Shown here piece after piece: positions 17,184-25,833 of a stretch of DNA of 64,000 nucleotides. The notes under the pieces are model-generated. The model ran no database searches, was not told the origin of the DNA, and saw nothing but the letters and a program-made list of their open reading frames with translations. The DNA lies in assembly GCF_028368935.1 (NCBI RefSeq), contig NZ_JAQNDK010000005.1, positions 806,001-870,000 of the forward strand. The letters are read 5' to 3'. This DNA comes from Sorangium aterium. GTDB taxonomy: Bacteria; Myxococcota_A; Polyangia; Polyangiales; Polyangiaceae. Within the stretch, counting starts at the first letter, position 1; each line of letters starts with the position of its first letter. The translations under genes and the position numbers were made by a program.

Positions 17184-18275
17184 ATGGAGGTGCGCGATGA
17201 GCACGAGGGCGCGTCTCACGAGCACCGGCACGGGCGCGGCGCTCGGCGCGGCGAGGGGCACGATCACGGGCATCACCACGCTCCAGGGAGCGATCACGGC
17301 CACGACCACGACCACGGCGACCCGCACCACCATGACCACAGCCACGATCTCCGGCGCGCGCCGCTCCGCCGGCTGATCGCGGCGTTCGCGCTCACGGCGT
17401 CGTTCCTGGTCGTCGAGGCGGCGGTCGGGTGGTGGTCGAAGAGCCTCGCCCTGCTGGCCGACGCGGGCCACATGCTCGCGGACGCCGCGGCGCTCGGCAT
17501 CGCCATCATCGCCCAGCGCATCGCGGCGCAGGCGCGGACGCGCGAGCGGACGTACGGATTCCGGCGCGCGGAGGTGCTCGCGGCCTTCGCCAACGGCGTC
17601 GCGCTCGCGCTGACGGCGATCTGGATCTTCATCGAGGCGGCCCACCGTTGGCATGCGCCCCAGGCGGTGCACGCCGAAGCGCTGGCGATCACCGCGGCGC
17701 TGGGGCTCATCGTGAACGTGGTCGCGGCGCTGCTGCTCTCGACCGGCGAGCACGGGCACAACATCAACACGCGGGCCGCGCTGGCGCACGTGGTGTCGGA
17801 CGCGCTCGGCTCGATCGGCGCCATCGCGGCGGGCGTGCTCATCCTCTCCTTCGGCTGGACGCGGGCCGATCCCGTGATCAGCGCGGCCATCGGCGCCCTC
17901 GTGCTCTGGGGCGGCTGGCGGCTCGTGCGCGACACGTCCCGCGTGCTCATGGAGGGCAGCCCGATCGAGATCGATCTCGCCCACGTCGAGGACACCATCC
18001 GGAGCGTGCCCGGCGTCGTCGACTTCCACGATCTGCACGTCTGGTCGATCTCCGACGGCTTCAACGTGCTCACCGTGCACGTGGTCCTCGCCAAGGGGCA
18101 CCACGGAACGAACGTGGCCGCCGCTGTGGCCCGGCGGCTGCGCGAGAAGCACGCGCTCAACCACTGCACGATCCAGCCGGAGCCGCTCCAGGAAGAGCAC
18201 CTGGTGACGCTCAGGCGGCCGGGCGCCGAGGCGCCGCGCGGGGACGGGCCCGCGGGCGACCGGAGCGGCGCTTAG
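17184..18275 (+). CDS. Cation diffusion facilitator metal exporter
   Basis: A 363-residue CDF-family proton antiporter, probably for Zn(II), Co(II) or Cd(II). A very His-rich N-terminal arm (~55 residues of [17 protein letters not shown] type) precedes six membrane helices. Metal site A residues lie in [15 protein letters not shown] (helix 2) and [13 protein letters not shown] (helix 5), and the cytoplasmic dimer domain follows with [19 protein letters not shown]. Organisation is CzcD/ZitB-like. ATG at 17184 is used; GTG at 17181 is also possible. The TAG stop lies inside the left terminal repeat of an inverted-repeat element. Confidence 0.93.
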   Translation: MEVRDEHEGASHEHRHGRGARRGEGHDHGHHHAPGSDHGHDHDHGDPHHHDHSHDLRRAPLRRLIAAFALTASFLVVEAAVGWWSKSLALLADAGHMLADAAALGIAIIAQRIAAQARTRERTYGFRRAEVLAAFANGVALALTAIWIFIEAAHRWHAPQAVHAEALAITAALGLIVNVVAALLLSTGEHGHNINTRAALAHVVSDALGSIGAIAAGVLILSFGWTRADPVISAAIGALVLWGGWRLVRDTSRVLMEGSPIEIDLAHVEDTIRSVPGVVDFHDLHVWSISDGFNVLTVHVVLAKGHHGTNVAAAVARRLREKHALNHCTIQPEPLQEEHLVTLRRPGAEAPRGDGPAGDRSGA

Positions 18276-18438
18276 AGCGGCGGTCACCCGCGTCGGATAC
18301 GGGCCCATCTCGACGTTTTCGGTGCTCAGCGCCCTTCCGTGCGCTTCCGCGCCGAAAACGCCGATCTGGGCCCGTCTCCTGTGCGGGTGACCGCCGCTCG
18401 GCGACGCGTGTATCAGGGGCGGCTGAGCGCCGCTCTAA
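18272..18438. repeat. 167-bp nested inverted-repeat element
   Basis: Three nested pairs are present. TTAGAGCGGCG (18272-18282) pairs with CGCCGCTCTAA (18428-18438). AGCGGCGGTCACCCG (18276-18290) pairs perfectly with CGGGTGACCGCCGCT (18384-18398). CGGGCCCATCTCGACGTTTTC pairs with a 23-base right arm at 18352-18374 at 19 of 23 positions. The left end includes the stop codon of the metal exporter. It could act as a bidirectional terminator or be a small non-autonomous mobile element. Confidence 0.85.
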
Positions 18439-18458
18439 ATCCGGCTCTCCGCTCCGCG

Positions 18459-20000
18459 TCACACGCCGCACTCGACGTTGCCGCGCTGGAGCCCCGTGAG
18501 GCGCGAGTCGCCGAGCGCCTCGGCCTCGGCGAGGAGCCAGCGGAACATCCCGTTCGCGATCGCCCGCTCCTTGCGCGTGTTGAACAGCCAGACGGCGGCG
18601 TGGCACACGTCGGCGTGCAGCTTGGGGAACGCGAGGCGGCGGAACTCCGTGCCGACGAGCACCGCCGCGGCCTCGTACTGCGCGCGCAGCGAGGTCCACT
18701 CGCGCCACTCCGAGAGCGGCGGGAGCTCGCGCCGCTCGTCGACGCGGCGGCGCAGGGCGTCGCACGCGATCTCCACCTCGGACAGGAGCTCGTCCCGGAG
18801 GCGCCGGTGCGTGCGGCCGATGGTCGCGCCGAGGTCGTCCCACGCTTCGCGCGGCACGCGCGCCGCGCGCAGCGTCGCCGCGAGATCCTCCTCGACCGCG
18901 CGCGCGAGCGGGCCGAGCGCCGCCTGCGCCCCCGAGGCGCCGAGCGACGCCGCCCGCTCGCGGAGCTCGGCCTGCGCGCGCTCGTCGTCGAGCGCCGCGT
19001 CCCACGCGCCGCCGAGCCGCCTGAGGTCGTCGCCCGAGACCTGGCCCCGAGGCCGGAGCAGAAGCGCGGCGTGGAGCAGCACCGCCCGGCTCCACAGGTC
19101 CCCCTCGGCGACCTTCGCGGCGCAGGGCTCCGGCGCCTCCGGCTCCGGGCGCGGCGCGCCCGCGCCCGCGGCCAGGGCGCGGCGCACGAGCGGCAGCGTG
19201 GCGCGGCGGTGGGGCGCGATGAGCCAGCGCAGCCAGAGCTCGAGCGCCCCTGGCGCGGGCTCCTCGCCGAGCAGCCGCGCGGCGACCGCGCCGAGCAGCG
19301 ACAGCGCCCGGCCGCCCCTCACGCACGCGTGCGCGGACACGGCCGCCCAGTCGCCGCGGGAGGCCGCCTCGGCGGCGAGCCAGCCCGCGGCGATGCGGCG
19401 GGCCTCGCGGGGGCACGCGCGCTCGTCCAGGCTGGCGACGCTGTCGAAGAGCGCCCGCGCGCCCTCCACGTCCCCGCGGTGCGCCGCGAGCATCGCGCCG
19501 GCGGCGATCCCCGCGCCGCGCAGCGGAACGGCGCTCGGCGACGTCGGAGACGGCGCAGGCCCCGCGCCGATGCGCTCGCCGCCGCGCTCGATCCGCTCGC
19601 TGACCCAGGCCTCCACCGCGGCGTCCGGCTTCCGCGCGCGGCAGAGCGCCCACGCGGCCGCGAGCGCCGCGCCGCCGCGCCGGTCGGCGCGAAAGGTCCA
19701 GTCCGACAGCCACGCGACGCAGTACGCGGCGCGCGGCAACCCGAGCGGGATGATCACGTGGCGAGCGAAGGGCCAGGGCGCCATGAGCACCGCGAGCGGC
19801 GCGAGCGGCAGCGCGCACCAGAGCTGACCCGAGGCGAGCGCGAACGCGATCGGCACGAGGACGATCACCACGACGGTGTTCCAGTGGCCCAGGCCGAGCA
19901 TCGGGGGGCGCGGCGGCGCCGAGGGCGCGGCCTTCCGCGCGGCAGCCTCGCTGATCACCCGCGCGAGGAGGGCGAGCACCAAGAGGCCGCCCCAGTTCAT
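18459..20000 (-). CDS. Membrane protein of the Hsp70/J-like operon
   Basis: A 513-residue protein of unknown function. Two membrane segments lie near the N-terminus (WGGLLVLALLARVISEAAA and TVVVIVLVPIAFALASGQLW), the second followed by a further hydrophobic stretch. The remaining ~400 residues are Ala/Arg/Leu-rich helices with a loose repeat-like texture (WALCRARKPDAAVEAW, RALFDSVASLDERA), reminiscent of TPR-type solenoids but not clearly assignable. Its ATG overlaps the stop of the J-like gene by four bases (ATGA), which implies translational coupling. A membrane receptor or tether for the chaperone pair is a plausible inference. Confidence 0.8.
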   Translation of the reverse strand: MNWGGLLVLALLARVISEAAARKAAPSAPPRPPMLGLGHWNTVVVIVLVPIAFALASGQLWCALPLAPLAVLMAPWPFARHVIIPLGLPRAAYCVAWLSDWTFRADRRGGAALAAAWALCRARKPDAAVEAWVSERIERGGERIGAGPAPSPTSPSAVPLRGAGIAAGAMLAAHRGDVEGARALFDSVASLDERACPREARRIAAGWLAAEAASRGDWAAVSAHACVRGGRALSLLGAVAARLLGEEPAPGALELWLRWLIAPHRRATLPLVRRALAAGAGAPRPEPEAPEPCAAKVAEGDLWSRAVLLHAALLLRPRGQVSGDDLRRLGGAWDAALDDERAQAELRERAASLGASGAQAALGPLARAVEEDLAATLRAARVPREAWDDLGATIGRTHRRLRDELLSEVEIACDALRRRVDERRELPPLSEWREWTSLRAQYEAAAVLVGTEFRRLAFPKLHADVCHAAVWLFNTRKERAIANGMFRWLLAEAEALGDSRLTGLQRGNVECGV

Positions 20001-20380
20001 CGCGCCCTCCAGCCGAGCGCGGACAGCGCCTCGGGCCACGGCGCGCGCGGATCCTCCCCGGGCGGCTCCGGCGGCGGCAGCTCGCCGAGATCGTCGTCGA
20101 GGTCGTCCTTCGGCGGGGGCCTCGGGTCGAGCCGCGCCCAGACCTCGTGCGCCAGGCGGCGCTCCGGGTCCCGCAGCGCCGCCATGGCCTGCCGCACCTT
20201 GTCGGCCGTCCGCGCGCCGGGGCCGACCGGCGTCGGGTACGTCGCGGCGCTCGCCAGCTTGAGCTCGAGCATCCCGAGCAGCTTCTGCCCCTCGCGCTCG
20301 ATCTCCGCGCGGCTCGCGCTCGGGCGCAGGCCGAGCACGTAGAACGGGTTGTCGCGGATGCGGCCGAGCGCGTCGTCCAT
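19997..20380 (-). CDS. J-domain-like protein lacking HPD
   Basis: A 127-residue protein whose first ~80 residues follow J-domain spacing. NPFYVLGLRPSASRAEIERE resembles helices I-II, and ADKVRQAMAALRDPERRLAHE resembles helices III-IV ending in the usual DPxxR(R) turn. The His-Pro-Asp loop that stimulates Hsp70 ATPase is missing; the loop reads ATYPTPVGPGART instead. The tail is Asp/Pro-rich. It sits between the Hsp70-like gene (sharing one base) and the membrane protein (4-base overlap). It is either a diverged co-chaperone or a docking module without stimulation activity. Confidence 0.78.
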   Translation of the reverse strand: MDDALGRIRDNPFYVLGLRPSASRAEIEREGQKLLGMLELKLASAATYPTPVGPGARTADKVRQAMAALRDPERRLAHEVWARLDPRPPPKDDLDDDLGELPPPEPPGEDPRAPWPEALSALGWRAR

Positions 20381-22845
20381 CACCGCACCCCGGACTCGTG
20401 GCCGAGCCTGCGCTTCTGCGCGTCGACCGGCAGGAGGCGCCAGAGCTCCTCGGTGATCGTCCGGAGCGCCGCCGTGTCGCCGCGCCCCGCCGCGCCGCGC
20501 CCGTCGCGCACGAGCCGCTGCGCGCGGACCAGATCCGAGGCCTGGTGCGCCTCGGAGGCGGCGTCCTCGAACATCCACTCCCACGCCTTCGGGTGGCGGT
20601 GGAACGCCGCGCTGCTCAGGTTGCGGACCAGGCGGAGCTGCCGCTGCAGCTCGACCTGGTTCTTCTCGGCGCGCGCCCGCGCCACGCCCTGCGCGGCCTC
20701 CTCGAGGAGCGCCTTCTCGGTGCTCGAGCCGAGCTGGGAGATCCACGTCGACGCGTTCGCGACGGCGGCCTGGGCCTCGGCGTCGAGCTCCGGCCAGCGC
20801 TTGTCGGCCTCGGCCTGCTCGAGCAGGACGTCGAGCTCGAGCAGCGCGCGCCGCGCCTTCTGCCCCGCGTCGGCGTCGCCGCCGCGCGCCGCGGCGGCGT
20901 CGCGCTCCACCTCGGCGAGCGCGCACTCCACGTACGTGACCTTGCCGAGCGCGTGCGGCGCGTCCCTGCGCAGGGCGGCCTGGCGCACCGCCGCGAGCCG
21001 CTCGCGCATGGCCGCGAGCGAGGCGTCGAGCACCTCCGGCGCCGCCTCGGGGACGAGGAGGTGCGCGACGCGCTCGAACACCAGCCCCTGCGACGGGATC
21101 AGCGCGCGCGCCGAGAGGTGCCCGCCCCGATCGAGCTCGAGCGTCAGCTCGATCGCCGAGCCCGCGGGCAGGGTCGCGGTGAGCCCGCTCCCGTCGATCT
21201 CGAGCGCCCCGACCACGCGGCAGAGGTGCGCGACGTCGAGCTCGCCCTGCACGACGGGGATCTTCAGCACGCACGCGCTGGAGCCCTTCGGGACGCTCTC
21301 CACGCTGTGGTGCACGAACGTCCGCCGGGCCGGCAGCGGCGCGCCCCGCTCGAAGTAGACGCGCACGGAGTTGTCCGCGAGCGCGACCCCGATCGTGCGC
21401 GACAGCGGCGGATCGCCGATCGTGAGCCCCTGGACGATCGTGATCGTCTGCGGGTGCACCGGCACCCTCGCGCCGCCGGCCGCGCTCGCCTCGACGTTGA
21501 AGACGTTCGGCCGGCGCGGGAGCAGGTCGACGGTCACCACGAACGCCCCCTCGGCGTCGAGCGGGGCCTCGGCGCTCGTCCACCCGTCGCCCTCGCGCGC
21601 GAGCCGGATCCGCTCGGGCGCGGCCCCCGGCCCCTCCATGACGCGGCCGACAACGTGGGGCGTGAGATCGCTCGACATGGCCGGGTACTGGAGCCACAGC
21701 CGACGACCCTCCTCCTTGGATCGCGCGCCCGCGGAGGAGGCCCGCGCGTCGAGCCCCGCCGTCGCCGCGTAGATCGAGGCGCCCTGCGCGACGAGGGTCA
21801 TCGGGTCGAGCCCCTCGCCGAAGGGCGCGCCGAGCGCCTCCCGGACGCGCTCGCGCAGCGCCGGCATCACCGTCGGCCCGCCCACGAGCACGACGCGCGC
21901 GAGCTGCGACGCATCGAGCCCGTGCGCCGCGAGCAGCCGCCGGCACACCCCGATCGAGCGGTCGATGATCGGCGCGCAGAGCGCGTCGAGCGTGGACCTC
22001 CGCAGGACAAGGTCGACGTCGACGGGCGCGCCGTCCACCTCGAACGCCGCGGGCACCGCGAGCGCCGCCTCCTCGGCGCGGGTGAGCTCGATCTTGATCT
22101 CCTCGACCGCGAGCTTGAGCTTGCGGAGCGCGGCGGCGTGCCGCGGGTCGGCGCGGCTCACGGTCGCGCCCTGGGTGCGCGCGATCTCGGCGAGCGCCCA
22201 GTCGACGATCGCCCAGTCGAAATCGCGCCCGCCGAGGAAGTTGTCGCCGTCGTGCCCGACGACGCGCAGCAGCCCGTCGCGCGTCTCGAGCAGGGAGACG
22301 TCGAACGTCCCGCCGCCGAGGTCGTAGACGAGCCAGCTGCCCGTGGACTCCTCGGCCGTCCAGCCGGCGGCCAGCGCCGAGGCCACAGGCTCCTGGATCA
22401 GCTCGACGCGCTCGAACCCCGCCCGCCGCGCCGCCTCCGACGTCGCCGCGCTCTGGGGCAGCTCGAAGAGCGCGGGCACGGAGATCACCGCCGAGGCCGG
22501 CAGGACCCCGAGGTGCTCCGCGACGTCGGCGCGCAGGGAGCGCAGCACCTCGGCGGCGAGCTCCTCGGGCTTCTTCGCGACCTTCGCCGCCGCGAACTCG
22601 ATCGGCTGGGCCGTCCCCATCAGCCGCTTGAACTCAGCGCGGGTGTTCTGCGGATCGCTCTCCAGGAACCGGCGCGCGCGCGCGCCGACCGTGATCGTCC
22701 CGCGCGCGTCGATCCGCACGACGCTCGGGGTGAGCGTCGCGCCCTGGGAGTTCCTGACGAGGGTGACCTTCTCGCCGTCGAAGGCGGCGGCGGTCGAGTT
22801 CGTGGTGCCGAGGTCGATGCCGACGTAAAGCGGGCGTGCAGCCAT
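20380..22845 (-). CDS. Hsp70 (DnaK)-like chaperone, divergent
   Basis: An 821-residue Hsp70-family protein, longer than DnaK (~640). The nucleotide-binding domain is complete: phosphate 1 GIDLGTTNS (9-17), phosphate 2 VYDLGGGTFDVSLL, adenosine motif VVLVGGPTVMP. The substrate-binding region is recognisable only in part (GDPPLSRTIGVALADN in place of the DVTPLSLGIE motif). The C-terminus is a ~250-residue helical extension unlike the DnaK lid, without EEVD. The ATG at 22845 begins the family start MAARPLYVGIDLG. Leads a tightly coupled three-gene operon with the J-like and membrane proteins, suggesting a specialised chaperone rather than the housekeeping DnaK. Confidence 0.92.
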   Translation of the reverse strand: MAARPLYVGIDLGTTNSTAAAFDGEKVTLVRNSQGATLTPSVVRIDARGTITVGARARRFLESDPQNTRAEFKRLMGTAQPIEFAAAKVAKKPEELAAEVLRSLRADVAEHLGVLPASAVISVPALFELPQSAATSEAARRAGFERVELIQEPVASALAAGWTAEESTGSWLVYDLGGGTFDVSLLETRDGLLRVVGHDGDNFLGGRDFDWAIVDWALAEIARTQGATVSRADPRHAAALRKLKLAVEEIKIELTRAEEAALAVPAAFEVDGAPVDVDLVLRRSTLDALCAPIIDRSIGVCRRLLAAHGLDASQLARVVLVGGPTVMPALRERVREALGAPFGEGLDPMTLVAQGASIYAATAGLDARASSAGARSKEEGRRLWLQYPAMSSDLTPHVVGRVMEGPGAAPERIRLAREGDGWTSAEAPLDAEGAFVVTVDLLPRRPNVFNVEASAAGGARVPVHPQTITIVQGLTIGDPPLSRTIGVALADNSVRVYFERGAPLPARRTFVHHSVESVPKGSSACVLKIPVVQGELDVAHLCRVVGALEIDGSGLTATLPAGSAIELTLELDRGGHLSARALIPSQGLVFERVAHLLVPEAAPEVLDASLAAMRERLAAVRQAALRRDAPHALGKVTYVECALAEVERDAAAARGGDADAGQKARRALLELDVLLEQAEADKRWPELDAEAQAAVANASTWISQLGSSTEKALLEEAAQGVARARAEKNQVELQRQLRLVRNLSSAAFHRHPKAWEWMFEDAASEAHQASDLVRAQRLVRDGRGAAGRGDTAALRTITEELWRLLPVDAQKRRLGHESGVR

Positions 22846-23013
22846 CGCTCGCAAGGATACACGCGCGGAACGGCGGCCGCCCGGTGAGGCACGGAACACG
22901 CCCGGCGAAGCGCCCGCGTGGCGCCTCGCCGCGGGCGCCCGCTCGCCGCGAGGCGCGTCCGCCCTCGGGGTACGGGGACAGCGTACGTCGGCGCAGCGCC
23001 GCGACGCCCGCGG

Positions 23014-24171
23014 TCACCCTGCGAACAGCTGTGTCACCCAGACCCGGCCGCTCGGGTCGCGCACGACCGCCGCGCCGGTCCTCCGGTAGCGCGGGTCGAG
23101 CAGGTTGCCCCGGTGCGACGGGCTCGCCCAGATCGCGCGGTGCGCTCCCTCGGTCGTGCCCGAGCTGGCCACGTTCTCCCCCGCGATCGTCGCCTCGTAC
23201 CCGGCCGCCCTGAGGCGCGCCGCCGGATCGCCCGAGCCCACGTCGTGGCCCACCATCTTCGCCTTGATCATCTCCTCGGAGTGCGCCCGCGCCAGCGCGG
23301 CGAGCGCCGCGTCGCGCGCGAGCGCGGGCAGGCGCTCCGACGCCCGCGCGGCGTTCATCATCCGCAGCATCGCGTCGTCGTCGCCCTGCGCCCCCTTCGC
23401 GGCCTCCTCGCCAGGCGCCGCCGCGCGGACGAACCGCCCCGGCGGAGCGCTCCCCGCGAAGATCATCGCCTCCAGCACGGGCCTCGGCCCTGTCGACACC
23501 GTGGCCAGCACCTGCACGAGCCAGCTCCCCGGCTGGTCGACCGCGAAGCTCGAGCGGAGCCGCGCGCCCGACAGGGAGCTCAGCACCGTCTTGGGCGCGC
23601 CCCGCGGCCCCAGCAGCACCACCTTCGCCGCGGTCGCCGGGACCCGCATCGTCCCTTCGAGGGTCACCCATTGCCCCACCCGCGCGGTCGTCGGCAGCGG
23701 CGACAGATCCGCGAGCGCGTCCACCCCGATCGCGGCCACGATCACCGTCCCGTCCGGCTTTTTCGCCTGGGCCACCCCACATCGCCGCACCCCGAGGGTG
23801 GGCCAGCCCGAGAGCCACCCGTCGATCCGCGCCCCGATCTCCGCCGGCCCGAGCCCTTGGCCGGAGATGGACCATCCCCTCGGCCAGGCGTGCGGCGCGC
23901 CGGCGGCGCGCAGGGTGAACGCGAGCTCGTCGGGCGGCATGATCTCCCCGCCCTGGAGCTGCCGCTCGACGTTGCGCTGGGCGACGGCGGCGAGCGCCGT
24001 GTCCGCGCTGCCGCAGCGCGCCGCGAGCGCGGCGATCTCCGGCGAGACCGCCCTCGGGGGCTGTGGCGAGCGCGTCGTCGCCTCCCACGTGAGCGCCGGC
24101 GGCTCCGCTGCCGCCGCGCCCGCGGAGGCGAGCGCCGCGCCGAGCACCCCGCTGGCCCACCATGACCGCAT
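23014..24171 (-). CDS. Secreted CAP (SCP/PR-1) domain protein
   Basis: A 385-residue exported protein with a signal peptide cut near SAGAAAAEPP. The C-terminal ~130 residues are a CAP domain: LARAHSEEMIKAKMVGHDV, then GENVASSG, then SPSHRGNLLDPRYRRTGAAV, which supply the two His and two acidic residues of the CAP cavity. The preceding ~230 residues are an uncharacterised beta-rich region. Bacterial CAP proteins are periplasmic or secreted and of mostly unknown activity. It is divergent from the MCE gene with ~125 bases between. Confidence 0.9.
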   Translation of the reverse strand: MRSWWASGVLGAALASAGAAAAEPPALTWEATTRSPQPPRAVSPEIAALAARCGSADTALAAVAQRNVERQLQGGEIMPPDELAFTLRAAGAPHAWPRGWSISGQGLGPAEIGARIDGWLSGWPTLGVRRCGVAQAKKPDGTVIVAAIGVDALADLSPLPTTARVGQWVTLEGTMRVPATAAKVVLLGPRGAPKTVLSSLSGARLRSSFAVDQPGSWLVQVLATVSTGPRPVLEAMIFAGSAPPGRFVRAAAPGEEAAKGAQGDDDAMLRMMNAARASERLPALARDAALAALARAHSEEMIKAKMVGHDVGSGDPAARLRAAGYEATIAGENVASSGTTEGAHRAIWASPSHRGNLLDPRYRRTGAAVVRDPSGRVWVTQLFAG

Positions 24172-24295
24172 TCGACTCGGCTAGCAGGTTTCCCGCCCCG
24201 GCGCTCGTTCACCCGCGTTCCCCGCATCCACCTGCGTCGCCGCGAAAGCCGCGCATTCCCGCGGGCGGCTCGTGCTACCGTGGCCGTCGCGCAGC

Positions 24296-25768
24296 ATGGC
24301 TGAGGTCTCCAAGGCCGCGAAGGTCGGCGTGATGACGATCGTGCTCGCGGGCGCGGCCTACGGCGGCTACCGCTTCGTCTCGCGCGACGTCGGCGGCGGG
24401 AGCGGCTACCGGGTCTGGGCCACGCTGCCCGACGCGATCGGCGTATCGCCGCAGTCGCGGGTGATGATCTCGGGCATCCAGGTCGGCGTCGTCGACAAGA
24501 TCTCGCTCTACAACGGCCAGGCGCGCATCGACATCAAGATGAGCCCCGACGTCCCGCTCTACGAGGACGCGGCCATCGGCAAGCGCGCGACGAGCCTCAT
24601 CGGCGAGTCGTTCGTCGTGCTCTCGCCCGGCACCGAGGGCAAGCCGCGCATCCCCGACGAGGGGAGGGTCCTCTATTACATCGACGAGCCGACGATCCAG
24701 TCGATGCAGGGGCAGGTCGCCGAGATCCTGAAGGACGTCAAGACGGTCACCGAGACGCTGAGGAACACCGTCGGCTCCGAGAACGGGCAGGAGCGGCTCG
24801 CCCAGATCCTCGACAACCTCGCCGAGGTCACCGAGCAGATGAACGCGACCGTGCGCGAGAACCGCGCCGGCGTCACGCAGACGATCAACAACATCAACCA
24901 GATCACCGGCGAGTCCGGCCCGCGCCTGCGGGAGATCCTGCGCAACGTCGAGCAGGTGACCCGCGACATCCGCACGATGACGGCCGCGGCCGAGGTGCCC
25001 GGCCGGAACGGCCAGCCCGGGGAGCTCCGCAGCGCCGCGGAGCGCGTGGGCCGCGCGACCGAGAGCCTCGAGTCGGCGCTGAAGCACGTGGACAGCGTCG
25101 CCGCGCGCGTCGACCGCGGGGAGGGGACGCTCGGCCGCATCACCCGGGACGAGACGCTGATCAACGAGGTCGAGACGGTCGTCGAGAACGTCGGCGAGCT
25201 CGTCGGCGGGCTCAGCCGGTTCCAGACCGTTGTCGGGCTGCGGACCGACTACAACTTCCTGGCGAACACCATCAAGAGCTACGTCGAGCTCAGGCTCCAG
25301 CCGGCGGAGGACAAGTACTACGTCGTCGAGCTGGTGAACGACCCGCGCGGCAAGACGGACTTCCAGCAGATCGACATCGACACGACCAACCCGAACGAGC
25401 CCGCGCACTACCGCGAGGTCCGCACGATCACGACGAACGCCTTCCGGTTCTCGTTCCAGTTCGCGAAGCGGCTCGGCCCCTTCACGGGCCGGTTCGGCAT
25501 CAAGGAGTCGACGGGCGGCCTCGGCCTCGATCTCCACCTGCTCGACGATCGGTTCGAGCTCCGCCAGGACCTCTTCGGCTTCGGCGAGGAGCTGTCGCCG
25601 CGCTGGCGCGTCGCGCTCGCGTACGAGTTCATCCGCAAGCTGTGGCTGCTCGGCGGGATGGACGACATCCTGAACGCCGATCGCCGGGACTACTTCATCG
25701 GCCTGCAGCTCCGGTTCAACGACGCGGACCTGAAGACGGTCCTGCCCTTCGCGCCGTCGAGCTTCTGA
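24296..25768 (+). CDS. MCE/MlaD-family lipid-transport protein with C-terminal extension
   Basis: A 490-residue protein. Residues 8-27 are a membrane anchor, and 37-115 an MCE domain of MlaD type (VWATLPDAIGVSPQSRVMIS, GIQVGVVDKISL, SFVVLSPG). A long helical coiled-coil-like stretch follows to ~330 (ADKNLAEVTEQMNATVREN-like heptads). The last ~160 residues alternate aromatic and polar residues as in outer-membrane beta-strands (KSYVELRLQPAEDKYYVVEL, RWRVALAYEFIRKLWLLGG, YFIGLQLRFN). MCE proteins move phospholipids between membranes. The architecture suggests a protein spanning from inner membrane toward the outer membrane. No MlaE/F genes are adjacent. Confidence 0.9.
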   Translation: MAEVSKAAKVGVMTIVLAGAAYGGYRFVSRDVGGGSGYRVWATLPDAIGVSPQSRVMISGIQVGVVDKISLYNGQARIDIKMSPDVPLYEDAAIGKRATSLIGESFVVLSPGTEGKPRIPDEGRVLYYIDEPTIQSMQGQVAEILKDVKTVTETLRNTVGSENGQERLAQILDNLAEVTEQMNATVRENRAGVTQTINNINQITGESGPRLREILRNVEQVTRDIRTMTAAAEVPGRNGQPGELRSAAERVGRATESLESALKHVDSVAARVDRGEGTLGRITRDETLINEVETVVENVGELVGGLSRFQTVVGLRTDYNFLANTIKSYVELRLQPAEDKYYVVELVNDPRGKTDFQQIDIDTTNPNEPAHYREVRTITTNAFRFSFQFAKRLGPFTGRFGIKESTGGLGLDLHLLDDRFELRQDLFGFGEELSPRWRVALAYEFIRKLWLLGGMDDILNADRRDYFIGLQLRFNDADLKTVLPFAPSSF

Positions 25769-25833
25769 TCGCGCCCCCGCCCTCTCGGCGCGGCGCCGGC
25801 GGTGCGCACGAGCCCCTGTGCTATAGCGCGAGC

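Noticed and set aside
19997-20380. Canonical DnaJ co-chaperone
   Set aside because: The HPD tripeptide and the Gly/Phe and zinc-finger regions are all absent; only J-like spacing remains.
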